From: an uncultured Christensenella sp.
GTDB lineage: Bacteria; Bacillota; Clostridia; Christensenellales; Borkfalkiaceae
Assembly: GCA_910583545.1 (NCBI GenBank)
Contig: CAJTXM010000004.1
Coordinates: forward strand, 1-64,000
Length of the DNA stretch: 64,000 nt
Direction of reading: 5' to 3'
In this document: piece after piece, positions 20,379-31,530 of the stretch
Position numbering within the stretch: position 1 is the stretch's first letter
Layout of the letters: every line of letters begins with the position of its first letter
Notes under the pieces: generated by a model
Databases searched by the model: none
Told to the model about the DNA's origin: nothing
What the model saw: the letters and a program-made list of their open reading frames with translations, nothing else
Translations under genes and position numbers: made by a program

Positions 20379-21660
20379 CTCTTGCCTCCGCAATTTTCTT
20401 CAATAATAATTCTTTATATTCCGCAAAAAGCTTTTCCGTATCGCCGTATACGGAAAAATCGACTGTGATTTTTTCCGCCCTTTTTGCATCCGCAGGCGAA
20501 TACGCCGAAGCTATATCCTGCGCCGACCGCTTTGCAAACAGCAGGCTTTCCAACAGCGAATTAGAAGCAAGGCGGTTTGCGCCGTGGACGCCGTTACAGC
20601 AGGTTTCGCCGACCGCATACAGGCGTTTGAGCGTAGTCGCGCCGTTGAGACCGCTTCTTATTCCGCCCATAAAATAATGCTGTGCCGGAACGACGGGAAT
20701 GGGCTGAGCGAACACGTCGTACCCTTCCTCTCTGCACTTTTCCGCTATCGAGGGGAAGTGACTTTTTACCTCTTCTTCCGGAATAGGGCGCAGATCGAGC
20801 CAGACGTGCTTCGTGCCGTCCTCTTTCATCTTTTTCAGTATATTCGCCGTCACCACGTCGCGCGGCTGCAGCTCGTCGCAGAAGCGGTTGAAATTCTTAT
20901 CGAGAAGACGAGCGCCCTCGCCCCTGACCGATTCGGAAATGAGAAAGCACCGCCCCGATTTTTCGGAATACAGCGTAGTGGGGTGTATCTGGATATAGTC
21001 GATATTGTCCACCGCGACGCCGTGCTTTAAGCAGACGGCGACGCCGTCGCCCGTAAGTATTCTGAAATTGGTCGACTTTTCGAAAATACCGCCTATACCT
21101 CCGCACGCAAGTACCGTGTAATCGGCGTAAACCTTTTTTACGCCGTCCCTGTCCTTTACCACTATTCCGAAGCACTCTTCCCCGTCCTCTATAATATCGA
21201 GCATAACGGTTTCGGGAGCGATTTCAACGTTTTCAAGCGTCTGCACCTTTTCCATTAAACGGGAAGTTATTTCTTTGCCGGTGCAGTCCTCGTGATAGCA
21301 GATTCTGTTGCGCGAATGTCCGCCCTCGCGCGTGGAAGCAAGCGTACCGTCGGAATTTCTGGCAAAGTCGACGCCGATTGCGACAAGCTCGGAAATCACT
21401 TCGCGCGAGCCTCTTATCATACATTCAACTGCGTCGGGGTTGTTGAGGTTATGACCTGCGCGCATAGTGTCGTTGAAGTACGGCTCGTAATCGTCCTCGC
21501 CCTGCAGCATACATATTCCGCCCTGTGCGAGATAGCTGTCGCTCTTCTCGGGCGCGCCCTTGCAGATTATAAGTATCTTTTTATCCTTCGGCAGGTGAAG
21601 TCCGGCAAATAGTCCGGCAACGCCCGTACCGACGATAACAACGTCGTATTTATCAAGCAT
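20359..21660 (-). CDS. nadB: L-aspartate oxidase, short form (433 aa)
   Basis: FAD enzyme oxidising L-aspartate to iminoaspartate, the first step of de novo NAD synthesis. The FAD-binding motif is at the N-terminus (VVIVGTGVAGLFAGL). Also seen are SYLAQGGIC, the active-site stretch around GGHSRNRICYHEDCTG, the HPTTL motif and GLNGATTLKRLYAVGETCCNGVHGANRLASNSLLE. At 433 aa it is shorter than the usual 500-540 aa: most of the C-terminal helical domain is missing, and the sequence ends soon after a partial helical tail. No nadA is adjacent. The promoter (21670-21698) sits so close to the ATG that the mRNA would be leaderless. Confidence 0.9.
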   Translation of the reverse strand: MLDKYDVVIVGTGVAGLFAGLHLPKDKKILIICKGAPEKSDSYLAQGGICMLQGEDDYEPYFNDTMRAGHNLNNPDAVECMIRGSREVISELVAIGVDFARNSDGTLASTREGGHSRNRICYHEDCTGKEITSRLMEKVQTLENVEIAPETVMLDIIEDGEECFGIVVKDRDGVKKVYADYTVLACGGIGGIFEKSTNFRILTGDGVAVCLKHGVAVDNIDYIQIHPTTLYSEKSGRCFLISESVRGEGARLLDKNFNRFCDELQPRDVVTANILKKMKEDGTKHVWLDLRPIPEEEVKSHFPSIAEKCREEGYDVFAQPIPVVPAQHYFMGGIRSGLNGATTLKRLYAVGETCCNGVHGANRLASNSLLESLLFAKRSAQDIASAYSPADAKRAEKITVDFSVYGDTEKLFAEYKELLLKKIAEARDDRLKG

Positions 21661-21669
21661 AGTACTGAT

Positions 21670-21698
21670 AGTTTACAACAATTTTTTTTTCGTGTCAA
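21670..21698 (-). promoter_or_regulatory. nadBC promoter, near-leaderless
   Basis: TTGACA (21693-21698) and TAAACT (21670-21675) on the minus strand are 17 bp apart. Only 9 nt separate the -10 element from the nadB ATG and no ribosome-binding site is present between them. Confidence 0.7.
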
Positions 21699-21825
21699 TT
21701 ATAGTTCGTTGATTTTGCCGACATTCCCCGCGAAATACGGTTTCGACAAAATAGGGCAATATATAAAGTAATTATTCACTTGCGGAACAAGTATGATAGA
21801 GTAAAAGAAATAAACGAGGTGCATT

Positions 21826-22338
21826 ATGAGACTTTCAAAACTGCTTGCAGCCGAAATAGAAAACCCGAATAAAAAGCGCGGATACGTTTTCGGAGTAAAC
21901 CTGAATTGCGACGGCGACATAATTTTAAACTGTGCGGACGAAAACGAGGACGAATTCTGCGTTTTACTGAAAAACGTCCGAACAGTGAAAGATAAACTGA
22001 CCTTTACAAAAGAATGCGACGCGGACGAATTTTCTTCGCCCGTAAGATTGGGCAAACCCGTATTCGACTGCGAGGGCAATTTTATAGGCAGGCTTTCCGA
22101 CGTGGTCATCGAAAAAAACGCCGTCAGCGCAATCATCGCAGGCAACAGAAAATTCAATTACCGCGACGTTGTGCTCAGCGACGCAGTACTGATAAAAAAC
22201 AGCATAGCCTTTATTAAAAGCGACGTAAAAAAGAACGGAAAAATAATAATTAAAAAGGGCACTCCGCTCACCGAAGAAGTCTCCGAAAAAGCTCAGAAGA
22301 ACGGCGAATACGTCCAGACTAAGCTGAAAAGTCTTTAA
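21826..22338 (+). CDS. PRC-barrel domain protein (170 aa)
   Basis: The middle part (about residues 72-115: LGKPVFDCEGNFIGRLSDVVIEKN, then RDVVLSDAVLIK) has the PRC-barrel pattern of a short beta-barrel used in photosynthetic reaction centre H subunits, RimM and YlmC/YmxH-like proteins. The N-terminal 65 residues look like a second, degenerate beta-barrel (GYVFGVNLNCDGDIIL). There is no signal peptide or membrane helix. A GAGGTG ribosome-binding site precedes the ATG. Exact role unknown. A start-less repeated coding cassette follows the stop after about 40 bp. Confidence 0.7.
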   Translation: MRLSKLLAAEIENPNKKRGYVFGVNLNCDGDIILNCADENEDEFCVLLKNVRTVKDKLTFTKECDADEFSSPVRLGKPVFDCEGNFIGRLSDVVIEKNAVSAIIAGNRKFNYRDVVLSDAVLIKNSIAFIKSDVKKNGKIIIKKGTPLTEEVSEKAQKNGEYVQTKLKSL

Positions 22339-22380
22339 AACCATTGTCAACAAGATAATATAATATTGAATAAACTGTGC

Positions 22381-22700
22381 GCGCCCGGCGAAATATTTAA
22401 AATAAACTGCGTGCGCACGACAAGCAGTCCTCCTTATAATATAGGCGGCGGTCATAAGGCAAATAATCCTCACTGGTCCGAATATCTTAATTTCAGTTGG
22501 AACCCAGGCACGAGTTATTTCGTAATAGACGGAGATACCCCTTCGGGGACGGAAATGCTTGTCTATAATAGTTTTCCCGATCTTTCGTCTACTGCGAATA
22601 ACGGAACGTATAACGGCTACCTTAATTTTTTCACGTGGGCAAATGCAACGGCAGGATGGACGTCGCAGAACTCTCTGAGCGGTAACCTTGCCTTGAAATC
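22381..22700 (+). repeat. Repeated coding cassette, copy A (320 bp)
   Basis: One of three near-identical segments (others at 42340-42618 and 46986-47305, both minus). It reads through in one frame with an Asn/Ser/Thr/Gly/Trp-rich sequence (SEYLNFSWNPGTSYF, VIDGDTPSGTEMLV, GYLNFFTWANATAGWTS). There is no credible start codon (only an in-frame TTG at 22366 without a ribosome-binding site) and no promoter. Compared with copy C it is the same length, identical over roughly the last 180 bp, and differs at about 11 positions in the first 150 bp, about half changing the amino acid. It lies 40 bp after the PRC-barrel gene in the same orientation. It could be a silent cassette, a dispersed gene fragment, or a small mobile element; no terminal inverted repeats are seen. 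Confidence 0.85.
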
Positions 22701-22726
22701 CAATGAATATCGAGTACATATTTATA

Positions 22727-22760
22727 CAAACAGAGCCGTGCGGACGCACGGCTCTGTTTG
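22727..22760 (-). terminator. copA terminator
   Basis: A long perfect stem (CAAACAGAGCCGTGC with its complement) around a 4-nt loop, just downstream of the copA stop on the minus strand. Confidence 0.85.
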
Positions 22761-22766
22761 TCTGAT

Positions 22767-25249
<2,483 letters not shown>

Positions 25250-25253
<4 letters not shown>

Positions 25254-25555
25254 TGATAGCGGTACCTCTTAATAAGTTCTATTATCCCCCCGACGACCTC
25301 GGACTTGCCCGACCGTATATCCTCGACCATACAGGTACTCATATGCTCCTCTAAAATTTCTATTGCAAGACTTTTTACGGAATTGTTTATTGCCGTAAGC
25401 TGAATAAGAACGTCCTCGCAGTACCTGTCGTCCTCTATCATATCCGCAACCGCTTTTATCTGACCTGCTATCCTGTTGCATCTGTGCGTCAGCTTTTTCT
25501 TGCTCTCGGCTTTTCTCGGCATATCCTTATATCTTTTATTCCCGTCCTGCCTCAT
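25250..25555 (-). CDS. csoR: CsoR-type copper-sensing transcriptional repressor (101 aa)
   Basis: An all-alpha DUF156/CsoR protein: it binds operator DNA and releases it on Cu(I) binding. The Cu ligands are present with the classical spacing: Cys46, His71, Cys75 (25 and 4 residues apart, as in Mycobacterium tuberculosis Cys36/His61/Cys65). The core HRCNRIAGQIKAV is typical of the family. An upstream reading-frame extension to 25696 is rejected because GGGGAGG lies just before the ATG at 25555 and the promoter lies inside the extension. It is translationally coupled to copA (ATGA) and its own promoter carries a CsoR operator, so the operon is autoregulated. Confidence 0.93.
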
Positions 25556-25579
25556 TCCGATTCCTCCCCGTTTTTTATT

Positions 25580-25608
25580 ATTATATACCCTACTGGGGTA
25601 TATGTCAA
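25580..25608 (-). promoter_or_regulatory. csoR-copA promoter with CsoR operator in the spacer
   Basis: TTGACA (25603-25608) and TATAAT (25580-25585) on the minus strand have a 17-bp spacer. The spacer is almost completely filled by a dyad (25583-25603, ATATACCCT / GGGGTATAT around 3 bp) that matches the known CsoR operator type TACCC-N-GGGGTA. Repressor binding would directly block RNA polymerase. Confidence 0.88.
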
Positions 25609-25702
25609 GTTTTTTAAGATAAACAATGCGCAGCTTTAATATTCTGAAAATTCGGTACAGTCGGACGAATTCGGTTTTTTTCGACAAAACGCTCAATCAC
25701 GC

Positions 25703-25731
25703 TTGACAACTATAAACACGAATACTATAAT
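25703..25731 (+). promoter_or_regulatory. Promoter of the 382-aa lipoprotein
   Basis: TTGACA (25703-25708) and TATAAT (25726-25731) with a 17-bp spacer, about 35 bp before an AAGGAGGGT ribosome-binding site and ATG at 25767. Consensus quality suggests strong expression. Confidence 0.8.
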
Positions 25732-25766
25732 TTAATTACAAAAAACGTTCTTCAAGGAGGGTATGT

Positions 25767-26915
25767 ATGAAGAAAGTAATAGCAGTTTTAGCCGCTTCGG
25801 CAGTTGCGGTTTCTATGTTCGCATTTGCAGGCTGCAAAGACAATGACGACAAAAAGACTGACAGCGGCGCAATTCCCGGCGACTACGTGGAAAAGACTCC
25901 CGACGAAATGGGTGATATCCTTGACGATTTCTTCGGCAATCAGGGCGGAGACGAAACGCCCGTAATTCCCGCAACGTCAAGCGGTATGGGCATTAAAGTT
26001 AAGCTCAACGAAAGTCTTTACTGCGAAGGGTTAATGGATATGACTTCGAGCGTAAGCGCCGAATTCAAAGAGAAAATTACCGACACCGGCTTTGTCGGCG
26101 CAGGCTCGGCAACCGTAAAGGCTCACGTCAAATCAATGGACTTCAACACTGACGGCTCGGCCGTATCAACCGCTATGACCGATAAGTACGCTATCGACGT
26201 CACGGCAACGGCTTACAACGACAGCTCGTTTATCTACGGCGGAGCAACAGGTTCGGTAGGCACTGTAAACGATTCGGGAAAATTCGAAACGATGACTTTG
26301 CCCGAAGGAACGAAAGCAAAACTCAATCTTGTAAAGCTTATGGAAGCTTTGGGCGGAGGAAGCACCGGTCCCGAGATTTCCACTCCCGCTTCTGCTATTT
26401 TCGAAACGAACGATGCTTTCGATATGGCGACATTGCTTGCTATGGCAGATCAGTTCTCGGTTAAAATCAGCGCAGACCTTTCCGACGGTATGAAGATTAA
26501 AATAAGCGCAACCGATGAAACGATCTGGAAAATAGCAACCGTTGCATTTATCGAGCAAGGCGCAACCGAAGCGGAAGCGAGCGCAAAGGTTGCCAAAATC
26601 AAGGGTTACGTCTCCGTCAACAAGTTTACGCTTGACGTTTACGCCGCATTCGACAGCAGTAAAACTCTGACGGCCGCAAGCGTCGTAATCGACTGCGACG
26701 TAAAAGCAGATATGAAAATTATGAACGAATTTATGCCTAACGGAACGGCTGCGGTTGCAGACCAGCAGCTGCCCGATATCTCGATGAAAGTTGCAGGTTC
26801 AGTTGAAATTTATTCGCACAACGATAACGTTGAACTTCCTGCAAACATTGCAACCGACGCAAGCTACGCAGATAAGACCGACGATCTGATTGAACTCATT
26901 TCGCAAATGATATAA
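25767..26915 (+). CDS. Putative lipoprotein of unknown function (382 aa)
   Basis: The N-terminus is a lipoprotein signal (hydrophobic core, then AFAGC lipobox with Cys about residue 23) and an acidic Asp/Lys linker. The mature part is Ser/Thr/Ala/Asp-rich with alternating beta pattern and includes long segments such as MKVAGSVEIYS. It resembles the many uncharacterised lipoproteins of Clostridia, some with LppX/LolA-like beta cradles, but no signature is clear enough to name. It has its own consensus promoter and its own terminator, so it is monocistronic. Confidence 0.75.
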   Translation: MKKVIAVLAASAVAVSMFAFAGCKDNDDKKTDSGAIPGDYVEKTPDEMGDILDDFFGNQGGDETPVIPATSSGMGIKVKLNESLYCEGLMDMTSSVSAEFKEKITDTGFVGAGSATVKAHVKSMDFNTDGSAVSTAMTDKYAIDVTATAYNDSSFIYGGATGSVGTVNDSGKFETMTLPEGTKAKLNLVKLMEALGGGSTGPEISTPASAIFETNDAFDMATLLAMADQFSVKISADLSDGMKIKISATDETIWKIATVAFIEQGATEAEASAKVAKIKGYVSVNKFTLDVYAAFDSSKTLTAASVVIDCDVKADMKIMNEFMPNGTAAVADQQLPDISMKVAGSVEIYSHNDNVELPANIATDASYADKTDDLIELISQMI

Positions 26916-26931
26916 TTCAAAACGATATAAT

Positions 26932-26968
26932 AAAAAAATACCTTCCCTTTTCGGGAAGGTATTTTTTT
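26932..26968. terminator. Bidirectional terminator between lipoprotein gene and ntpD
   Basis: AAATACCTTCCC and GGGAAGGTATTT pair around a short loop with A- and T-runs. It ends both the lipoprotein gene and the V-ATPase operon; the ntpD stop overlaps its edge. Confidence 0.88.
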
Positions 26969-27587
26969 AAACTTTTGATTTAACTTTCATTAGCCTTATC
27001 ACTGCGGCGCGCTCGTTTTCGTCGAGCTTGCTCTTGATATACTTTATAGTTTCTTCAAGCTGAGGAATCATAACGTATTCGAGTGCGTTCACCCTGCGCT
27101 TATTGCGCTCGATCTCGTCGGCGAGCATTCTGACCGCCTTTTCGGTCTGCGCAAGCGCAACCATTTTAGGCAGCAGCTGAGTGGCTTTTTCAACCGAGAA
27201 ATCGGCTTCGCTGGTCATTTCCGAATAAGCATAAGGCAGTCTGTCGGACTTCTTTTCGTTGACAAGTTTTATTTCGGGAACTTCCACACCCATAACGGAA
27301 GCAACTCCGCATTCCGCCCTAACCAGAACCGACGGCATCGAAAAAGCCGTTTCGGCGCGGTATGAAGCCGTAACCGAACGTGCGACGGAAAACTGCCGCA
27401 GCGTTTCGGACAGCTCTTTTTCCACCTCCTCGCGGAGGCGTTTGTTTTCCTTTATTATCAGTGAGAAACGGCGCACCATTTCATCGGACTTATCCTTTAA
27501 AAGTTTATGACCCCTCACTGCGGTTGTCAGACGGGCTTTGAGCTTTTTCAGCTCCATCCTCGTCGGATTTACGTTCAATCTTGCCAA
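26967..27587 (-). CDS. ntpD: V-type ATP synthase/ATPase subunit D (206 aa)
   Basis: Central rotor stalk subunit of the V1 part. The N-terminal helix carries the family pattern (NPTRMELKKLKARL) and the C-terminal helix ENERAAVIRLMKVK; most of the protein is long antiparallel helices. Start is a TTG at 27587 with an AGAGGT ribosome-binding site. It is the last gene of the operon ntpFIKECGABD and follows ntpB by about 70 bp. Confidence 0.92.
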   Translation of the reverse strand: MARLNVNPTRMELKKLKARLTTAVRGHKLLKDKSDEMVRRFSLIIKENKRLREEVEKELSETLRQFSVARSVTASYRAETAFSMPSVLVRAECGVASVMGVEVPEIKLVNEKKSDRLPYAYSEMTSEADFSVEKATQLLPKMVALAQTEKAVRMLADEIERNKRRVNALEYVMIPQLEETIKYIKSKLDENERAAVIRLMKVKSKV

Positions 27588-27660
27588 GTACTACCTCTAT
27601 AAAAGTAATTTGATTAACGGCATTAAAAATGCAGAGAACAAGTATATATGCTTTTTAATT

Positions 27661-29028
27661 TTATTTCAAATATTTTTCGATGAGCTCCGTCTTTATTCGT
27701 TTAAGTTCGCCGACGGGCAGAATTTTAAGTAGCTGCCAGCCGATATCGAGAGTTTCTTCAACGGGGCGTTCGGCGTTGAAACCCTGATTTATATAGATTT
27801 TTTCAAACTCTTCGGCAAATTTTGCGTACAGCTTATCCGTATCGGAGAGCGCCGCTTCGCCTAAGATTGCCGAAAGTTCCTTGCTCTCTTTTCCGCTTGC
27901 GTACGCCGCGAAAAGCTGGTTCATTGTGCCTGCGTGGTCTTCACGGGTCTTCCCCTCGCCTATGCCCTTATCTTTAAGACGGGACAGCGACGGCAAAACG
28001 TCGATAGGCGGATTTATTCCCTTTTTATAAAGATCGCGCGAAAGCATTATCTGTCCTTCGGTGATATAACCCGTCAGGTCGGGAATGGGGTGAGTCTTGT
28101 CGTCTTCGGGCATAGTCAGAATGGGTATCTGCGTAATCGAGCCTTCACAGCCCCTTATGCGCCCCGCTCTCTCGTAGATAGTCGCAAGGTCAGTATACAG
28201 ATAACCGGGATAACCGCGTCTGCCGGGAACTTCCCTTCTCGCCGCCGAAACCTCACGCAAGGCTTCGGCATAGTTGGTTATATCCGTCATAATTACCAAA
28301 ACGTGCATACCGCAGGTGAACGCGAGATATTCCGCGCAGGTCAGCGCCATACGGGGCGTTGCGATACGTTCGACCGCAGGGTCGTTCGCAAGGTTGGTAA
28401 ACAGCACCGTCCTCTCTATCGCGCCCGTCTTTTTGAAGTCTTCCACGAAGTACTGCGCCTCTTCGAAAGTGATGCCTATCGCCGCAAACACGACGGCGAA
28501 TTTGCTGTCCGTACCCCTCACCTTTGCCTGCCTTGCTATCTGAGCCGCAAGCTCGGCGTGAGGAAGACCGCTCATTGAAAATACCGGCAGTTTCTGTCCC
28601 CTTACAAGCGTATTGAGTCCGTCTATCGCCGAAATTCCGGTCTGAATAAATTCGTCGGGATAATCCCTTGCGGCAGGGTTGATAGGTTCGCCGTTTATAT
28701 CGAGAACCTTGTCGGGAATTACAGGCGCTCCGCCGTCACGCGGATTTCCCATACCGTCGAACACTCTGCCGAGCATATCTCTCGAACACGCCAGATTCTG
28801 ACTGTGACCTAAAAATCTTGCCTTTGCGCTTGAAATTTGCAAGCCCTGAGAATTTTCGAAAAGCTGAACGACCGCCTTATCGCGGTTGATTTCAAGCACT
28901 TTTCCGCGCCTTATGTCGCCGTTTGAACAGACGATATCTACAAGCTCGTTATATTTCACTCCCCCGACGCCGTCGACTACCATTAAAGGTCCCACGACTT
29001 CGCGGATCGTCTTGTACTCTTTAAACAT
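27661..29028 (-). CDS. ntpB: V-type ATPase subunit B (455 aa)
   Basis: Non-catalytic nucleotide-site subunit of the V1 hexamer. Family sequences are seen: [34 protein letters not shown] (no canonical Walker lysine, as expected for B), [40 protein letters not shown]. Full length. Its ATG overlaps the ntpA stop by 8 bp, giving tight coupling and one-to-one expression with A. Confidence 0.95.
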   Translation of the reverse strand: MFKEYKTIREVVGPLMVVDGVGGVKYNELVDIVCSNGDIRRGKVLEINRDKAVVQLFENSQGLQISSAKARFLGHSQNLACSRDMLGRVFDGMGNPRDGGAPVIPDKVLDINGEPINPAARDYPDEFIQTGISAIDGLNTLVRGQKLPVFSMSGLPHAELAAQIARQAKVRGTDSKFAVVFAAIGITFEEAQYFVEDFKKTGAIERTVLFTNLANDPAVERIATPRMALTCAEYLAFTCGMHVLVIMTDITNYAEALREVSAARREVPGRRGYPGYLYTDLATIYERAGRIRGCEGSITQIPILTMPEDDKTHPIPDLTGYITEGQIMLSRDLYKKGINPPIDVLPSLSRLKDKGIGEGKTREDHAGTMNQLFAAYASGKESKELSAILGEAALSDTDKLYAKFAEEFEKIYINQGFNAERPVEETLDIGWQLLKILPVGELKRIKTELIEKYLK

Positions 29029-30781
29029 CTTCCCCTCCCGTGCAGAGCGCCTTCATTTCGGTGTTGATAAGTTTCAGAATTTCGTCAAAATCGGAAAGCC
29101 TGTCTTCGGGAATAAATTTCGCCCTGCCTATTCTGTCCTTGCAGGAGGTCTTCAACACGTCTTCGACCGACGCAAACGAAGCTACCGCCTCTCTTGCCCG
29201 ACTGTCGAATTCATAGATAAGTTTAAGCATTAAAAACTGCTTTTTCATCGAAGTATAAGTATCCACGTCGTCGAACGCGTTCTGATGCAGATAGTCCTCG
29301 CGGATTATTTTCGCCGTTTCCATAGTCAGCCTGTCCTTCGAGGAAAGCGCGTCCATACCGACGAGCCTTACTATCTCGTTCAAGGAAGCCTCTTCCTGTA
29401 AGACGGTCATTATAAACTGTCTGTATCTCAGAAAGTCCGCGCTTACGTTTTCCGTGAACCAGTCCTGCATTTTGTCGGCATAGAGCGAATAGCTTATAAG
29501 CCAGTCGACGGCAGGGAAATGACGCTTGTATGCAAGCGAAGCCGAAAGGCCCCAGAATACCTTTACGATTCTCAGCGTCGCCTGCGCGACGGGCTCGGAA
29601 AGATCTCCGCCAGCAGGTGAAACCGCGCCTATCGCGGTTACGGAGCCGTACCTGTTTTCACTGCCTAAAAGACGGACGGTGCCCGCCCTTTCGTAAAATT
29701 CCGCAAGGCGGCTTGAAAGATACGCAGGGTATCCCTCGTCGCCCGGCATCTCTTCGAGGCGTCCGCTCATCTCCCTGAGCGCTTCCGCCCAGCGCGAAGT
29801 GGAGTCCGCCATAATCGCAACGTTGTAGCCCATATCCCTGAAATATTCGGCTATGGTAATTCCCGTATAGATGGAAGCTTCTCTCGCCGCCACCGGCATA
29901 TCCGAGGTATTCGCGATAAGTATCGTTCTTTTCATCAGCGGTTCGCCCGTCTTCGGGTCGATAAGTTCGGGAAATTCGTTTAAAACGTCCGTCATTTCGT
30001 TTCCGCGCTCGCCACATCCGACGTAAACGATTATATCCGCGTCCGCCCACTTTGCAAGCTGGTGCTGTACGACGGTTTTACCGCTTCCGAACGGACCGGG
30101 AACCGACGCAACGCCACCCCTCGCAACGGGAAAAAGCGTATCTATGACCCGCTGACCCGTGACCATAGGAGTGTCCGGTGTCAGTTTTTCTTTGTACGGT
30201 CTGCCTCTGCGTACGGGCCATTTTCTGAGCATACTTACGGGCTTTTTGCCCGTATCGGTCTGCAATACCGCAACGGTATCTTCAATAGTAAAATCGCCTT
30301 CTTCGACGGAAACCACCTTTCCGCTCATTCCGTTAGGTACTAAAATTCTATGCTCGACAATCTCCGTTTCCTGCACTACGCCAAGTACGTCGCCCTCGGC
30401 AACCGCGTCGCCCTTTTTTACTCTCGGCGAGAAATGCCATTTCTTTTCCCTGTCGAGGTTGTTTACCGAAACACCCCTCGAAATACGCGAGCCGTACTTG
30501 AAGAAAAGCGTAGTCAGCGGACGCTGTATACCGTCGAAAATACCCGAAATAAGTCCGGGGGCAAGCTCGACCGAAAGCGGTTCGCCCGTGGACGCGACTT
30601 CTTCTCCGGGACCTAAGCCCGAAGTTTCTTCATAGACCTGAACAGAGGCCTTGTCGCCCCTGAGTTCGATAACCTCGCCTATAAGTCCGAGCGAAGAAAC
30701 CTTTACCACGTCGTACATTTTACAATCCGCCATACCCTCGGCAATGATCAGCGGTCCGGATATTTTAACCGTTTTACCCAT
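29021..30781 (-). CDS. ntpA: V-type ATPase catalytic subunit A (586 aa)
   Basis: ATP-hydrolysing subunit of the V1 hexamer. The Walker A motif is GPFGSGKT (about residue 230) and the catalytic region is [18 protein letters not shown]; the insertion typical of A subunits lies between about 110 and 190. The start is the ATG at 30781 with a GAGGAGG site; an open frame extending to 30964 runs through an intergenic hairpin element and is rejected. A composite pair of structured repeat elements separates it from ntpG. Confidence 0.95.
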   Translation of the reverse strand: MGKTVKISGPLIIAEGMADCKMYDVVKVSSLGLIGEVIELRGDKASVQVYEETSGLGPGEEVASTGEPLSVELAPGLISGIFDGIQRPLTTLFFKYGSRISRGVSVNNLDREKKWHFSPRVKKGDAVAEGDVLGVVQETEIVEHRILVPNGMSGKVVSVEEGDFTIEDTVAVLQTDTGKKPVSMLRKWPVRRGRPYKEKLTPDTPMVTGQRVIDTLFPVARGGVASVPGPFGSGKTVVQHQLAKWADADIIVYVGCGERGNEMTDVLNEFPELIDPKTGEPLMKRTILIANTSDMPVAAREASIYTGITIAEYFRDMGYNVAIMADSTSRWAEALREMSGRLEEMPGDEGYPAYLSSRLAEFYERAGTVRLLGSENRYGSVTAIGAVSPAGGDLSEPVAQATLRIVKVFWGLSASLAYKRHFPAVDWLISYSLYADKMQDWFTENVSADFLRYRQFIMTVLQEEASLNEIVRLVGMDALSSKDRLTMETAKIIREDYLHQNAFDDVDTYTSMKKQFLMLKLIYEFDSRAREAVASFASVEDVLKTSCKDRIGRAKFIPEDRLSDFDEILKLINTEMKALCTGGEDV

Positions 30782-30791
30782 AAAAACCTCC

Positions 30792-30964
30792 TCACGCAAA
30801 TAATCGCCTCGTGCGGCGATAATTTGCCGTGATTTTCGGGGGCGTTGCCCCTCACACCGCAATCTTAGCGGCTCTCTTTTTATATAATTGCGGCGCTTCC
30901 CCCTACCGAGGTGGCGTAGCCACAAATTGAGACTTGCCGGCAAAAAATGCGATTTTCGCCGCAA
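30792..30964. repeat. Modular hairpin element, copy E1a
   Basis: Between ntpG and ntpA. In order: palindrome H1 (30792-30832, TCACG...CGTGA ends, inner stem ATCGCC/GGCGAT), H2 (GGGGGC/GCCCC type), core helix (CCGCAAT/ATTGCGG), H3 (GTGG/CCAC) and a terminal hairpin of the CGGC-AAAA / TTTT-GCCG type. It matches copies E1b, E2, E3, E4 and E5 in layout, with compensatory sequence differences in each helix. H1 starts 11 bp before the ntpA start. Confidence 0.75.
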
Positions 30965-30995
30965 ACATAATTAAATCAGAAATTTATAAACTGCT

Positions 30996-31188
30996 TACGG
31001 TGCAAGGAAAATCACACTTTTCCGCAGCACGCCCCTATTTGCGCATACCTGCGCTTATTGCGTAGCCTGCGGAGCAACAGTTGAATTTTCGCAACTATAT
31101 TTTGGTGTGCCCCTAATGTTGCGAAAAGAAGGCAGAGCCTTCTAATCACGAAAATTATTGACATCATCGAACGTCAAGAATTTTGTGA
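30996..31188. repeat. Modular hairpin element, copy E1b (opposite orientation)
   Basis: Immediately next to E1a in inverted order: H4 (GTGC-aa-GGAAAA / TTTTCC-gca-GCAC), H3 (GCGC-atacct-GCGC), core helix (TTTTCGCAAC / GTTGCGAAAA) with GTGTGCC in the loop, H2 (AGAAGGC/GCCTTCT), and palindrome H1 (31146-31188) ending 2 bp from the ntpG stop. E1a and E1b together fill the 409-bp gap between ntpG and ntpA. Confidence 0.8.
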
Positions 31189-31190
31189 AT

Positions 31191-31514
31191 TTAGTTATTA
31201 AACAGAATATCGACGCCGAGCGCGCGCTCCATTGCGGATTTAAGCTGTTCCGTGCCGTAGCCCGTGCTTCCCTTTTTCGAGGGAACAGAAAGTATCACGG
31301 GATAGGGCTGTTCGTCAAAGCGCTTTAAAAACTCTTTCAAGGGCTTTGCAAACTCTTCAACCAAAAAAATTACCTGATAATCCTTTCCTATTCTTCTTAA
31401 AATATCCCTTGCCTGCGTTTCGCTATCTACGGCAAACGTCGCAACGCCTGCGGCTTTGAACACTGTTATGCTGTCGCCGTCGCCGACCATTGCAAGCTTT
31501 CCCTCATTTATCAT
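31191..31514 (-). CDS. ntpG: V-type ATPase subunit F (107 aa)
   Basis: Small central-stalk subunit (NtpG in Enterococcus hirae naming, F elsewhere) that binds subunit D. Family features are the N-terminal strand KLAMVGDGDSITVFKAAGV, YQVIFLVEEFA, and PVILSVPSKKG. Normal size. It follows ntpC by 16 bp with an AAGGTCGG ribosome-binding site. Confidence 0.9.
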   Translation of the reverse strand: MINEGKLAMVGDGDSITVFKAAGVATFAVDSETQARDILRRIGKDYQVIFLVEEFAKPLKEFLKRFDEQPYPVILSVPSKKGSTGYGTEQLKSAMERALGVDILFNN

Positions 31515-31530
31515 AATCCGACCTTACTTT

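Noticed and set aside
25556..25696. N-terminal extension of csoR
   Set aside because: It would contain the promoter and CsoR operator; GGGGAGG marks the ATG at 25555.
30782..30964. N-terminal extension of ntpA by 61 residues
   Set aside because: The extension translates the hairpin element E1a; GAGGAGG and family alignment place the start at 30781.
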